Part shown: positions 25,203 through 34,156 of the stretch, piece by piece
Numbering within the stretch: the stretch's first letter is position 1
Layout: the number at the start of each line of letters is the position of its first letter
Assembly (NCBI GenBank): GCA_934234185.1
Contig: CAKQHO010000009.1
Coordinates: forward strand, 1-52,314
Direction of reading: 5' to 3'
Length of the DNA stretch: 52,314 bases
Source: an uncultured Psychrobacillus sp.
GTDB lineage: Bacteria > Bacillota > Bacilli > Bacillales_A > Planococcaceae
The notes under the pieces: generated by a model
The model's input: only the letters and a program-made list of their open reading frames with translations
What the model was told of the DNA's origin: nothing
The model's database searches: none
Position numbers and translations under genes: made by a program

Positions 25203-26253
25203 CCTTTTGTTTGCTTCTTACAAGCTTGTCCTGTTCTTTTTGGGTAAGCAGTTCGAGCTTTTCTTTTAGTTGTTGCTTGTTCCAATCGACCGTTTGCTCC
25301 GAAACCATCAGTTTATTCTTTCGCTTAGGAAGCTTTACCAGACCGTTTGCAGCTCTAGTATACCCCTCAATCATGCATGCAATAGCGAGAATTAATAAGC
25401 CAAAGCATATTGCTGGTGCCAGAGGGAGCCAAGGAACACCCTGAAGGTAGCGGAAAGAGTTTCCGAAAAGACCAGCCCACTCATACGCAATAGATTTTGG
25501 AGGATCTCCGAACATTGGTTCATAGCTCACTTTAGTGCCTCCAATAAACAGCTGAAGCAGACCTAAATGTGCAAATACCACTAGTGTTTCCACTACCTGC
25601 TGTCCATATAGCACAAACAGTTTTTCGCGCATCAATGGATATAAGTGCTTTCGAATGATTCGAAAACGACTAGCTCCGAGTGTACGAGATGCTAAAATGA
25701 ATTCGTTGTGATAAAGCAGATTAGCCTCATTCCCAATTAAAGCAGCAACAATGGGAACAGTAATAACCCCCATTAACACAACTTGAAGCATAATACGCTC
25801 CCAAACAGTAGTTGTGAATCCTCCCATCGGCTCCCAAAGTATCGGAAAGAGCATAAGATACGAAAAAATAGTCATTGGGATATAGTGAAGTGGATCGATA
25901 AAGCTATTAATAAGAGAGCGTCTTTTTTGCCAATAAGTCCCGATTGCATAGCCAAGTGGAATAGCTAGCAACATACGAACTGCTGCGACACCCATTGCTG
26001 ATAGAATCGTAAACTTAGCTCCTATCATAATTTTACTTAGCATTTCATAGCCATGCTGATCTGTTCCTAATGGATGCTTCAAGCTCGGAGAAAGTGGTGC
26101 TGCTTCTAACAAAACACCCTGTTCATCATATATAAAAAATGTTTGTGCTGGCTCTGGACCATAAATCCACTCATAAACAAAGCTACCTACTAAAAAAAAG
26201 CAAAAGATGGCAAATCCAATTATAAAATAAGGTTGCTTCCAAACAGATTTCAT
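25192..26253 (-). CDS. ABC transporter permease, OppC/DppC-like
   Basis: 353 aa. N-terminal membrane helix, then an outer segment that includes LKHPLGTDQHGYEMLSKIM, the stretch that precedes the permease core in OppC proteins, then about five helices. The EAA loop that docks the ATPase reads SRTLGASRFRIIRKHLYP. A basic, glutamine-rich tail of about 45 residues follows the last helix. Its start overlaps the other permease by 4 bp (ATGA). No ATPase or binding protein is in the window, so the pair must use subunits from elsewhere or be incomplete. Confidence 0.82.
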   Translation of the reverse strand: MKSVWKQPYFIIGFAIFCFFLVGSFVYEWIYGPEPAQTFFIYDEQGVLLEAAPLSPSLKHPLGTDQHGYEMLSKIMIGAKFTILSAMGVAAVRMLLAIPLGYAIGTYWQKRRSLINSFIDPLHYIPMTIFSYLMLFPILWEPMGGFTTTVWERIMLQVVLMGVITVPIVAALIGNEANLLYHNEFILASRTLGASRFRIIRKHLYPLMREKLFVLYGQQVVETLVVFAHLGLLQLFIGGTKVSYEPMFGDPPKSIAYEWAGLFGNSFRYLQGVPWLPLAPAICFGLLILAIACMIEGYTRAANGLVKLPKRKNKLMVSEQTVDWNKQQLKEKLELLTQKEQDKLVRSKQKVSE

Positions 26254-27092
26254 CCCGTAGCACCCCCTCTGTTCAATTTACGAAGGAAGTACCATTCCCC
26301 AATACTATACAGGAGGAAGACTGGAAAGAAAAAGCTGCATACTGTGATTAAAAAGAGCTCCCCAGACAGATTTGAGCCTAGGTGAAACATAATACCAGGC
26401 ATGTTAAACATTCTTTCTAGAATAAATAAATTGGATAACATAAACCACATTGTTTTCTTCGATTGAAAAAAGACACTGATGATAGCATTACGGAATATAT
26501 GAACCGTTAAAATTACCAGCTTACTAAAGCCTAATGATTTAGCTAGCTCCACATACAGTTTACGTTCCTCTGCCTCAAACGTAAGCATACTCAAGCGATA
26601 TAGCTGAACCATTGGAAGAATCATTAAACAAAAAACAGGAAGAAGGTATAGTTTGTCTCCCCCAATAGCAGCAACGTTTGAAACATAGAAGCCTGTATAT
26701 TTAAATATGTAAATAACAGCCAGCTGAACTAGTAAAATAACCAAAATATCCGGAAGGGTTTCTAAAAAGAAAAAAATAGACTTAATAAGCTGACGAATTT
26801 TTTCAGAAAAAAGCATCGTGATGATGGTAAATATAATGGCAAGTGAAATTGCAGCTGCAAGCGATAAAAACAAAATTTCTAACGAATATAGTATGTATTC
26901 CTGTATATGTTCACCAAAATATTCAGATAAAAAATTAGAAATTGGAAAAATCCCAGTTATTTGTTCTATGTACTCTCTACCCCAAAACTCTCCAGATTGG
27001 AAACCAGTGATCAGCGTAGGAAGGCCGCTTATAAACAAAACACCGATTAGCGCGACCAATAGCTGTAGCATCCAATGAAAAAACTTTTTCAT
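26250..27092 (-). CDS. ABC transporter permease, OppB/DppB-like
   Basis: 280 aa, six or so membrane helices. The region YVELAKSLGFSKLVILTVHIFRNA is the EAA-type loop and AGISLAIIF-like helices match the DppB family, although the protein is shorter and more divergent than typical OppB. First gene of the two-permease unit. The start ATG 27092 follows CAGGGGGAAG. Likely a peptide, nickel or similar uptake permease, judged only from family. Confidence 0.75.
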   Translation of the reverse strand: MKKFFHWMLQLLVALIGVLFISGLPTLITGFQSGEFWGREYIEQITGIFPISNFLSEYFGEHIQEYILYSLEILFLSLAAAISLAIIFTIITMLFSEKIRQLIKSIFFFLETLPDILVILLVQLAVIYIFKYTGFYVSNVAAIGGDKLYLLPVFCLMILPMVQLYRLSMLTFEAEERKLYVELAKSLGFSKLVILTVHIFRNAIISVFFQSKKTMWFMLSNLFILERMFNMPGIMFHLGSNLSGELFLITVCSFFFPVFLLYSIGEWYFLRKLNRGGATG

Positions 27093-27202
27093 GGTACTTC
27101 CCCCTGTTGCAAGTAAAATTACGATGGGAATATCATACCATATGAATATAGAAATAAAAGGACTATTTTTATAGTTTTAAATAGTGTGTCTTTTTATGAG
27201 AT

Positions 27203-27763
27203 TTAAAGAAAATTTAAGTCAAATGGAATTTCAAGCTCTGAAAGCTTGCGTTCAATATTTGATCTTACCTCAGAAGATACATAACCACTTTGCTCTAACG
27301 TCCAAGTAGCACCATCGGAGAAATAAAAAATAAAATAACGTCCTTCAGCATGCTCCTTATGAAGGAAGTAATCTACCTTTTCTACTTCTTCCCAAGAATA
27401 TATTTTTTCGTTAGATGAAAAAGGTCCACTTAAAGTAACAGCACTAGAGGTGATTTTTTCATAAGATAGAGAAGCACCAAATAAGAGGACAAAGCATGCT
27501 ACCGATAGTGAGATAGCACTAACAATTGAAAACTTATTAATATCCTTTAACCAAAGAATCACACAAGCAATAATTAAAAGAGCTAACCCAATAGCATAGA
27601 GAATATAATTGACAGATGGAGCATTTATTAACCAATATCCTCGTTCGTAAAAAAACGTTTGAGCAACGAATACCGGCACCATTAAAATAACTAGTGGAGA
27701 CAATAAAACCATACAAATTGTAATTGCTAAGAACACATGACGATTTTCTATAATACTTTCCAA
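27203..27763 (-). CDS. Hypothetical membrane protein
   Basis: 186 aa. Three or four membrane helices (about 10-35, 48-70, 78-100), then a soluble C-terminal part of about 80 residues with SWEEVEKVDYFLHKEH and YFIFYFSDGATWTL, which looks like a PH-like or bacterial membrane-protein beta domain. I do not recognise the family by name. The first codons MESIIENRHVF follow AAGGGG at suitable spacing. No clear partners. Confidence 0.65.
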   Translation of the reverse strand: MESIIENRHVFLAITICMVLLSPLVILMVPVFVAQTFFYERGYWLINAPSVNYILYAIGLALLIIACVILWLKDINKFSIVSAISLSVACFVLLFGASLSYEKITSSAVTLSGPFSSNEKIYSWEEVEKVDYFLHKEHAEGRYFIFYFSDGATWTLEQSGYVSSEVRSNIERKLSELEIPFDLNFL

Positions 27764-27935
27764 ATTTACAACCCCTTATATAGACCTTCTTCCCTGGATA
27801 ATTATAGCATTATTTTGAGTAGTGTAAATAAATACAATAATGATACTTTTTTAAATTTTTAAAGAAATAAAAGGATTACTCTGATAAAATAAAAAATATT
27901 AATATAAAAAGAGAGTCATATGGGAGAGTAAGAAG

Positions 27936-29351
27936 ATGGTTGAGGAATATAAGAAGCGCTTATTAAACAACTGTAAGTACTTACAGTCAGCAGATTTTAT
28001 TCAAATAGAAAAGGCGATAGACTTTGCGGAGCATGCGCATATTGGTCAGCTCCGGGCAACCGGAGAACCATACATTATTCATCCCATAGAGGTCTGTTTC
28101 ATACTGTCTGAATTCCATGCAGACGCCGTTTCTTTACTATGTGCTTTGCTCCATGATGTGGTAGAGGATACGTCCATAACTTTACCTACTATACAAGAAA
28201 AATTCGGTGAAGAAGTGGCGTTCATTGTCGACGGGCTAACTAAGCTTGAAAAAGGCTCTCTAGAAAAAGAGGAATATAGTGCAGCGAATATGGAAAAGCT
28301 GCTAATCGCTGCAATGACAGATATTCGAATAGCAGCTGTAAAGCTTGCTGACCGTCTACATAATATGAGAACTCTCGAAGTAAAAAATATAGAAAAGAAA
28401 ATACCATATGCAAATGAAACCCTACTATATTTTTCTCCCTTAGCCGAAAAGGTAGGGCTTTTTAAGCTTCAGGAGGAACTAGAAGAACTAGGGTTCCGCT
28501 ACTTAAATGAATCACGATATAAGCACTTTTACCAGTTGATGCTAGAGTATTCGACAAATTATCAGGAAACCTTTGAGCAATTTACAAAGGGATTTATACA
28601 AAAGGACCTTCAAAAGGTTGCGCAGCAAATTGAATGGAAGTGCACACCCATATATAAGGCATATAACCTTTTAGGCGAGGATGGTCATTGGGAGGATTTA
28701 TTTACTGTTTATATTACGACTAAAAATACGAAGGATTGCTATACATGCCTAGGTATCGTCCATTCGGTTTTTGAGCCAATGAACGAACAATTCAAGGATA
28801 GTATTTCCATTAACATTCATCCATACATGAAATATTTAAAGACCAAGGTGAAGGTAGGTCAGAATATTGTTAATGTCACTATCCAAGAAGAAAAGACGAG
28901 TGTCTATAGAGAAAGTGGACTCTTTGAAAAAATTAAGGAGACAGATATATCTGCTTTAAGCAAAGCACTTTTAGGAGATACGATCCAAACAGTTAAATCA
29001 GTTGCAGACAGCTCCATTGCTTTTTGTGACTTAGTTTCGTTTGAGTTGTTTCAGAAGGAAATTATAGTTTTTACCCCGCGTATGGATGTCATAAGACTTC
29101 CTAAAAACTCCAATATTATCGATTTTGCCTATGCATTGGATCCGGAGCTTGCAAATAAGCTTGTCTTTGCCAAGGTGAATGGCGTGGCAAAATCCGTACA
29201 AAGCCAGCTACAGGAATTGGACATTGTCGACTTATATGTGAAGGATAAAATAACGGTAAATGCTAAATGGCTACACTATGTTCAAACATCCAAGGCTATA
29301 AAGGAAATCGGTAACGTAGTGAATAATGATAAGGGTCAAAAATCGGAGTAA
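27936..29351 (+). CDS. RelA/SpoT-family paralogue: intact HD hydrolase, dead synthetase, TGS
   Basis: 471 aa against about 730 for housekeeping Rel. The (p)ppGpp hydrolase domain (1-150) keeps H49, H73-D74, E77-D78 and D139-R140-N143 (KLADRLHNMR). The synthetase region (about 215-320) keeps its frame (TKDCYTCLGIVHSVFEPM) but lacks the RxKxxYS motif, the YxSLHT motif and the catalytic glutamate of the VEVQIRT strand (here VNVTIQ). A TGS domain follows (about 376-440) and the ACT domain is absent. I infer a hydrolase-only alarmone enzyme. GGGAGAG precedes ATG 27936. Confidence 0.85.
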   Translation: MVEEYKKRLLNNCKYLQSADFIQIEKAIDFAEHAHIGQLRATGEPYIIHPIEVCFILSEFHADAVSLLCALLHDVVEDTSITLPTIQEKFGEEVAFIVDGLTKLEKGSLEKEEYSAANMEKLLIAAMTDIRIAAVKLADRLHNMRTLEVKNIEKKIPYANETLLYFSPLAEKVGLFKLQEELEELGFRYLNESRYKHFYQLMLEYSTNYQETFEQFTKGFIQKDLQKVAQQIEWKCTPIYKAYNLLGEDGHWEDLFTVYITTKNTKDCYTCLGIVHSVFEPMNEQFKDSISINIHPYMKYLKTKVKVGQNIVNVTIQEEKTSVYRESGLFEKIKETDISALSKALLGDTIQTVKSVADSSIAFCDLVSFELFQKEIIVFTPRMDVIRLPKNSNIIDFAYALDPELANKLVFAKVNGVAKSVQSQLQELDIVDLYVKDKITVNAKWLHYVQTSKAIKEIGNVVNNDKGQKSE

Positions 29352-29412
29352 CAACATCCCTAAATAGAGAAAAATGCTTTGCTTCACGTCTGATAATTGC
29401 CGAGAAAGAGTT

Positions 29413-29455
29413 AAGCCAATGCCAACAATTTGAGTCAGTTGCACTGGCTTATTTT
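29413..29455 (+). terminator. Terminator-like hairpin after the RSH gene
   Basis: Arms AAGCCAATGC and GCACTGGCTT with one mismatch around an 18-nt loop, followed by ATTTTCC. The T-run is short. Confidence 0.45.
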
Positions 29456-29525
29456 CCTTCCTATCATTTTCCTTTTTCTGACTAATTGCTTATATATAAG
29501 AAATTTTTCTGCTAATGCCAAGCTT

Positions 29526-30368
29526 TTAAGCTTTTCCAATAGTACTTTTTACAAACTCCTCAAACTTGTCCTGCTCCTCAACAAATGGAAAGTGGTTGCT
29601 TTCGTCAAATTTTGTGAAGGTAGAGTTTGATAATAGTGCGGCTATCTCCACCCCGTATTTAAAGGGACATTGTGCATCATATCGGCCAGCATATACATGA
29701 GCAGGAACTTGAACTGTTTTCAGCTCCTCACGAAGGTCAAATGTCGGAAACTCAACCTGACGAAAATAATCTAATCTTGCTCCAACTGTTTTTCCACTGT
29801 TCGGCTTGTTAAGTGATTTCTTTAACAGTTCCTCTGATTGATAAGACATTAATGCCCATTCATAGCCAAGCTTTTGCCGTTCCTCTTGTGGAGTATCAGC
29901 ATTACTTAGAAGATTCATAATTTCTTTTACTCGAGCAGATTTTGGATTTATTTCACTATAGATGCTCTCCACATCATATCCATATTCCCTACTTGCCGCT
30001 GCTCCCCCAACAATTATTTTCGTTAAGGCAGCCGGAGCTACAATGGCATATTTCAAGCCTAGCATTCCACCAGCAGAATGCCCGGCAAAAGCCCATCGAT
30101 CAAAATCTAATGTTTCTCGAATTGCCTCTAAATCTAGTACAGCCTCTTCCATACTATATTGTTCTTCCTTTTCCACACCAACAGACTCTCCTGCTCCGCG
30201 AAGATTAATGAGATACACCTGATAATCCTCCGTAAAAGCATTTGCAAAGTGGTTGCCTCTCTCATCAAATGCACTATATAGATGAGTAACAGCTAACGGT
30301 GTTCCAACCCCATTTATAAAAACCTCAAAGGTTCCTCTTTGTGTTTGAATAAAATGCTTTTCCCACAT
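29526..30368 (-). CDS. Alpha/beta hydrolase
   Basis: 280 aa from ATG 30368, 8 bases after AAGGG (GTG 30377 lies too close). Nucleophile elbow GHSAGGM with Ser98; the oxyanion region is near INLRGAGES; acid Asp in AGRYDAQCP and His in ESNHFPFVEE complete the triad. The lid is short. It resembles proline iminopeptidase-type and related small hydrolases; the substrate is unknown. Stand-alone gene, cytosolic. Confidence 0.85.
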   Translation of the reverse strand: MWEKHFIQTQRGTFEVFINGVGTPLAVTHLYSAFDERGNHFANAFTEDYQVYLINLRGAGESVGVEKEEQYSMEEAVLDLEAIRETLDFDRWAFAGHSAGGMLGLKYAIVAPAALTKIIVGGAAASREYGYDVESIYSEINPKSARVKEIMNLLSNADTPQEERQKLGYEWALMSYQSEELLKKSLNKPNSGKTVGARLDYFRQVEFPTFDLREELKTVQVPAHVYAGRYDAQCPFKYGVEIAALLSNSTFTKFDESNHFPFVEEQDKFEEFVKSTIGKA

Positions 30369-30440
30369 ATACGACACCCTTTCTATTATTCCTACTTCTA
30401 ACTAATTCTCTCTATAAATGCAAATACTCTTTCTAAAAAG

Positions 30441-30470
30441 AGAAAAACGCCTAAAGTCTCCCTTAGGAAT
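30441..30470 (-). terminator. Weak terminator after the anti-sigma gene
   Basis: Short stem CCTAAAG / CTTAGG with a bulge, followed on the minus strand by CGTTTTTCTC. Confidence 0.4.
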
Positions 30471-30474
30471 TTTA

Positions 30475-31716
30475 CTATTCCTCTATCAAACGCAGTCGGT
30501 CGGTTCCCTCAAATTGATACAGGTACTCAGAAATACCCTCTAGGTTTTCAAATTTCACACTAATAGTTGATTCACCAACACCAAGGCTTGTAGTTATTTC
30601 CTCGAATCGATAAGAGTTAACAAATGGTTCATTAACAAAAGCACTGTTAAAACGACCATCCTCGTATTGAAGGATACTCAATTGCTTGTCACCAAGTATG
30701 AATAATTCATAAATCCCATCATTATTTAAATCATTTACAAGTGGAACCTCTTCCACTGTTACCACCTGGTAAACACTGTCTGTTTCATTCCAAAATACAA
30801 GTATCCAATTAGATGGTCCTCCAACAGTCAGGGTCCATTGAAGGTCTCCAAAGTATTCACTTTCAAATAAAATCTTTATATCTTCAATATGACTATAAGT
30901 CTCTCCTAATCTAAACACTTTTCCCTCTTTTTCTAAGTAGATATCGATACCGCCTTGCCCGCTTTCCACTAGCTTTAGAGTAGACTGATCTGGAAGCTTT
31001 TCAGTCATGAGGATATCTCTTTCTTTTATTACATGGTCGCCGCTCTCGACAACTTCATAAAAAGGTAAATCCCAATAGGTTAACTCTACTTCCTTAGGTG
31101 GAGAAGTCATTGGGTCAAATAATGGCCATTCCTCAGCTGGATTTTCATAAATCTCCACCTGAACTCCATCCTGCATATCAAGCCAAATAGGATGAATGTA
31201 TTCACCTATTTGTCCATCTGTTCGATGCACTATCTTGACAGTAAACCCTGGTTCTCCTCTACCAGCGATTATTGATTCTATCCGTAAGCTTTGAAAATCC
31301 ACTTGTTCGTATTTCTCTAAAAGTGTGCTAAAAGAATTTTCATTTCCAAAGAAAACAGACTGAAGCAACTCCGTATCCCCTTCTTGAAGTCCAATAAGAT
31401 AATCTCTAAACACTTGTGCAGCTTTTTCTGAGTCAGTTCTTTCCCCAACTATTTTTGCCAGCTCCTCTATATGTGGATACTCTTCCTTTTGAGGAGATGC
31501 TTGTTCTTCCATAACCGGCTGGAACAATTGATAATAAGTGAAACCGCCTATAAGCAAGAACAGCATTACAAGTACAGGAACCAATCTATTTGCCCTCTTC
31601 TGTGGTTTTTTCTGATTTCTTCTAGCCTGAACAAATCGTCTTGTTATTTTATCATCCAACCATTTTTCTTCCCCTATCATTTGATCAATCCCTTTTTTAT
31701 AAGGAGAATTTTTCAT
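30475..31716 (-). CDS. Putative anti-sigma factor with large outer domain
   Basis: 413 aa. About 45 cytosolic residues rich in Lys and Arg, one membrane helix (about 46-62) and about 350 residues outside. It overlaps the ECF sigma gene by 20 bp, the arrangement of a sigma/anti-sigma pair; the short N-terminal part would bind the sigma factor. There is no His-Cys zinc motif. The outer part contains EELAKIVGERTDSEKAAQVFR, a likely helical region, and later VNDLNNDGIYELFILG, an FG-GAP/VCBS-like element. The sigma-binding role is inferred from context. Confidence 0.65.
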   Translation of the reverse strand: MKNSPYKKGIDQMIGEEKWLDDKITRRFVQARRNQKKPQKRANRLVPVLVMLFLLIGGFTYYQLFQPVMEEQASPQKEEYPHIEELAKIVGERTDSEKAAQVFRDYLIGLQEGDTELLQSVFFGNENSFSTLLEKYEQVDFQSLRIESIIAGRGEPGFTVKIVHRTDGQIGEYIHPIWLDMQDGVQVEIYENPAEEWPLFDPMTSPPKEVELTYWDLPFYEVVESGDHVIKERDILMTEKLPDQSTLKLVESGQGGIDIYLEKEGKVFRLGETYSHIEDIKILFESEYFGDLQWTLTVGGPSNWILVFWNETDSVYQVVTVEEVPLVNDLNNDGIYELFILGDKQLSILQYEDGRFNSAFVNEPFVNSYRFEEITTSLGVGESTISVKFENLEGISEYLYQFEGTDRLRLIEE

Positions 31717-32239
31717 GAAGATTGCCCCCTTGTTCTATAAGATCCTTCTTCAATAATTGTCTTCCTCGACGGAGTCTTGTTTTTATAGTATTAATGGAGC
31801 AATCTAGTACGGTAGCAATCTCTTCTATTAAAAGATCCTTGTAATAATATAAAACAATAACTTCCCTGTATTTTAATGGGAGTTCTAGAACAGCTTTTCC
31901 TAAAAGCATTTCATCCGTTTTTGTCTGTGCAATTTCTTCCACAGACGAATTAGAGGCCTTAAATATGTTTTGAATGAACGAGGTCACCTGGGTATTTTTG
32001 TATGACCAGCTTCTATAGTAATCATGACATCTATTAATCGTCATTCTATATAAATACGTATGATAGCTTGAGTCACCTCTAAATTTTTCTCTCTTCTCAT
32101 AAGCCCTAATAAACACATCCTGTACTACATCCTCTGCTACCGTTCGATCTCGCACATAGGTATAAGCAATTCGTAGCAAATCCTCACCATATGTACGAAC
32201 TAGCTCCTCAAATAATAAGTCATCTTCTTTGTCTTTCAC
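31697..32239 (-). CDS. ECF RNA polymerase sigma factor
   Basis: 180 aa, GTG start 32239 after AAAAGGGG. Region 2 is at about 10-75 (DLLRIAYTYVRDRTVAEDVV, QDVFIRAYEKREKFRG) and region 4 at about 115-165 (LELPLKYREVIVLYYYKDLL, EEIATVLDCSINTIKTRL). It resembles the SigV/SigW/SigM class. A matching ECF promoter lies 29 bp before its start, so it very probably drives its own operon with the downstream anti-sigma gene. Confidence 0.92.
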   Translation of the reverse strand: MKDKEDDLLFEELVRTYGEDLLRIAYTYVRDRTVAEDVVQDVFIRAYEKREKFRGDSSYHTYLYRMTINRCHDYYRSWSYKNTQVTSFIQNIFKASNSSVEEIAQTKTDEMLLGKAVLELPLKYREVIVLYYYKDLLIEEIATVLDCSINTIKTRLRRGRQLLKKDLIEQGGNLHEKFSL

Positions 32240-32267
32240 ATCATCACCCCTTTTAAATCGAAAGTTA

Positions 32268-32294
32268 GACGGAGCAATCGGTCAGTAGGTTTCA
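32268..32294 (-). promoter_or_regulatory. Autoregulatory ECF promoter
   Basis: On the minus strand: -35 TGAAACCT (complement of 32287-32294) and -10 CGTCTAA (complement of 32265-32271), 16-17 bp apart. TGAAAC-N16/17-CGTC is the signature of B. subtilis ECF sigma factors such as SigM, SigW and SigX. Confidence 0.85.
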
Positions 32295-32342
32295 AAAAAC
32301 ACATTGTTTTTAAATTAAAATTTTACAGGCTTTTACTTATCA

Positions 32343-32376
32343 TAAAAACTCCCTCTAAGCAGATCTGCCTAGAGGG
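32343..32376 (-). terminator. Terminator after the HAD gene
   Basis: Stem CCCTCTAAGCAG / complement, 12 bp with one mismatch around the GATC centre; followed on the minus strand by AGTTTTTATG. Confidence 0.8.
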
Positions 32377-32391
32377 TAAGTAACAAATATT

Positions 32392-33039
32392 TTAAACTGA
32401 ATACTCGTTTAAAAGCATATCCATAAATTCCTGGACAGATTTTATTAGTCTATTTGGAATAACAGCGAACTCAGCAGAATGATATTCAGGCAGCCAATGT
32501 ACTCCAACCGTAAATACTCCTGCCTTATTTCCTGCAAGAATATCTGCATCACTATCACCTACAAACATAGTCTCTGCCTTCGAAACTCCTAAAAGCTCCA
32601 TGGCAAGATGAAGTCCTTCCGGATCTGGCTTAGGCTTCTGTACGTCATCTCCTGTTATCATGACGTCAAAAAATTGCTTCATATTAAGTGCTTCTAAAGA
32701 AATTTCTAAGCTTCTGCTCGCCTTTCCTGTGAATATCCCTAAACGATATCCAGCATCCTTTAATCGGGATAGCATATGCAGAATCTCCTGGTTGGAAGGA
32801 ACAGCTGCTTCATGATCCTCTAAATAATGAATATAATAATCTTCTATAGCCTCCACTATAGAAGAATGCTGCAGGTTTGTCTGAATGATACCAGTTTCAG
32901 AAGGGCCAAACATCGCTTTAACGTCCTCATTAGTCAATTCTCTCTGGTCATATTTTTTGAAAACCTGCTGAAAAGCGTGAAAACAAACCGGCAATGTGTT
33001 TGCAAGCGTTCCATCAAAATCAAAAATGATTGCCTTCAT
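32392..33039 (-). CDS. HAD family hydrolase (phosphoglycolate phosphatase-like)
   Basis: 215 aa. Motif I IIFDFDGTLANT with nucleophile D7 and acid D9, motif II FTGKAS, motif III KPKPDPEGL and motif IV FVGDSDADILAGNKAG. A helical cap (about 18-80) puts it in HAD subfamily IA. Substrate a small phosphate ester, not determinable. It lies 11 bp after the metallophosphoesterase gene and is the last gene of a run of phosphate-handling enzymes. Confidence 0.85.
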   Translation of the reverse strand: MKAIIFDFDGTLANTLPVCFHAFQQVFKKYDQRELTNEDVKAMFGPSETGIIQTNLQHSSIVEAIEDYYIHYLEDHEAAVPSNQEILHMLSRLKDAGYRLGIFTGKASRSLEISLEALNMKQFFDVMITGDDVQKPKPDPEGLHLAMELLGVSKAETMFVGDSDADILAGNKAGVFTVGVHWLPEYHSAEFAVIPNRLIKSVQEFMDMLLNEYSV

Positions 33040-33049
33040 TTGACCCCTC

Positions 33050-34126
33050 CTAAACTAAATCCCTTGAAATCCAGCCCACTTCTCCACTTTCGTTTTTCAC
33101 TAGCAAGTAACCCTGACAGTCTTGATCGATAATGGAAACAACTTCTCCTGCAGATACAGACAAAAAGGTAGTGCTAACATCTGTTTTACATCTATTATTT
33201 TCTTTATTGATATATTCATTTTTCACCCATTGCTTTGTCTGTACTTGGATATTCTCACATAAGGTGAAATATTTCTCTTCTTGTAGAATACGCAGCTCAT
33301 AATTTGGATAAGTAACCGTACCGATTCTATTTAACTTCTCCTCGTAGTCTTTCTTTATAGTGATTTGTTCTGTTAAATCATCCACATATGTATAGCTAAA
33401 TGCTTTCTGATGATAAAGAAGAGCGTTTAATTGACCTTCCTTTTTTAGTTGATTGCCACCGTCAATCGCTATGATGTTTTTCTCCAAATCAATGAGAGGA
33501 TTATTTGTACATATTTCTGTCTCTCGATAATTGATTACCGGCCAGTGTCCCACGATAACCGGCTTTGGTGCATGATGATGTTTTCCATAAAATGCATCTA
33601 TGTATAATGCCGTCTCTTCCTCTGTTTCCCTCCAATCTTCTTTATCGCCTATGCCGGCGTGCACTAAGATAAAATCCTCCGTTTCATAGGCAATTGGAAG
33701 GCTTTCTAACCAATCTAGTTCATCAGAGTAATGCTCCTTATAGTAAGCTGATAGCTCCTTTAAGGATGGGAAATCCTCCAAGTTTTTGCCCTTTATCTCA
33801 AGCATTTCTTTTAATATGGTTTTCCTATTTTGTATGTAGGGAATAATTCGCTCGTTTTCATCCCAAACATATCGGTGCACCACATCACAATTTCCTTTTG
33901 TGATATAGATATTGGAATTGTTCATTTGTAGCTCGCGGATATAGGCAACTGTTTCAAGGGAGTTCGGTCCCTTTTCGCATATATCTCCATTGATTAATAA
34001 ATAGTCATCGTTTGTAAAATTCACTTTATCTAGTAAGCGTTTAAATAGTGCTAGACTTGCATGTATATCAGAAGTGATAATGACCCGTTTTGCAGGATCA
34101 AGCTCAAGCTTTTCTATATGTATCAT
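33050..34126 (-). CDS. Metallophosphoesterase with C-terminal SH3-like domain
   Basis: 358 aa. Metal-binding motifs of the calcineurin fold: D20-H22 (TSDIHAS), GDICEKGPN with D48, GNCD with N79, H156 (LVHAGIG) and H194 (GHWP). This order matches the PPP/ApaH/PrpE type, which dephosphorylates proteins or cleaves dinucleoside polyphosphates. After a linker of about 90 residues the tail (about 316-358) reads like a bacterial SH3 module (FLSVSAGEVVSIIDQDCQGY, LLVKNESGEVGWISRDLV). That extra domain is unusual. It is in a row with HAD and Nudix genes. Confidence 0.8.
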   Translation of the reverse strand: MIHIEKLELDPAKRVIITSDIHASLALFKRLLDKVNFTNDDYLLINGDICEKGPNSLETVAYIRELQMNNSNIYITKGNCDVVHRYVWDENERIIPYIQNRKTILKEMLEIKGKNLEDFPSLKELSAYYKEHYSDELDWLESLPIAYETEDFILVHAGIGDKEDWRETEEETALYIDAFYGKHHHAPKPVIVGHWPVINYRETEICTNNPLIDLEKNIIAIDGGNQLKKEGQLNALLYHQKAFSYTYVDDLTEQITIKKDYEEKLNRIGTVTYPNYELRILQEEKYFTLCENIQVQTKQWVKNEYINKENNRCKTDVSTTFLSVSAGEVVSIIDQDCQGYLLVKNESGEVGWISRDLV

Positions 34127-34156
34127 TCTCTCAACTCCATAGACAATTTTTCGATA

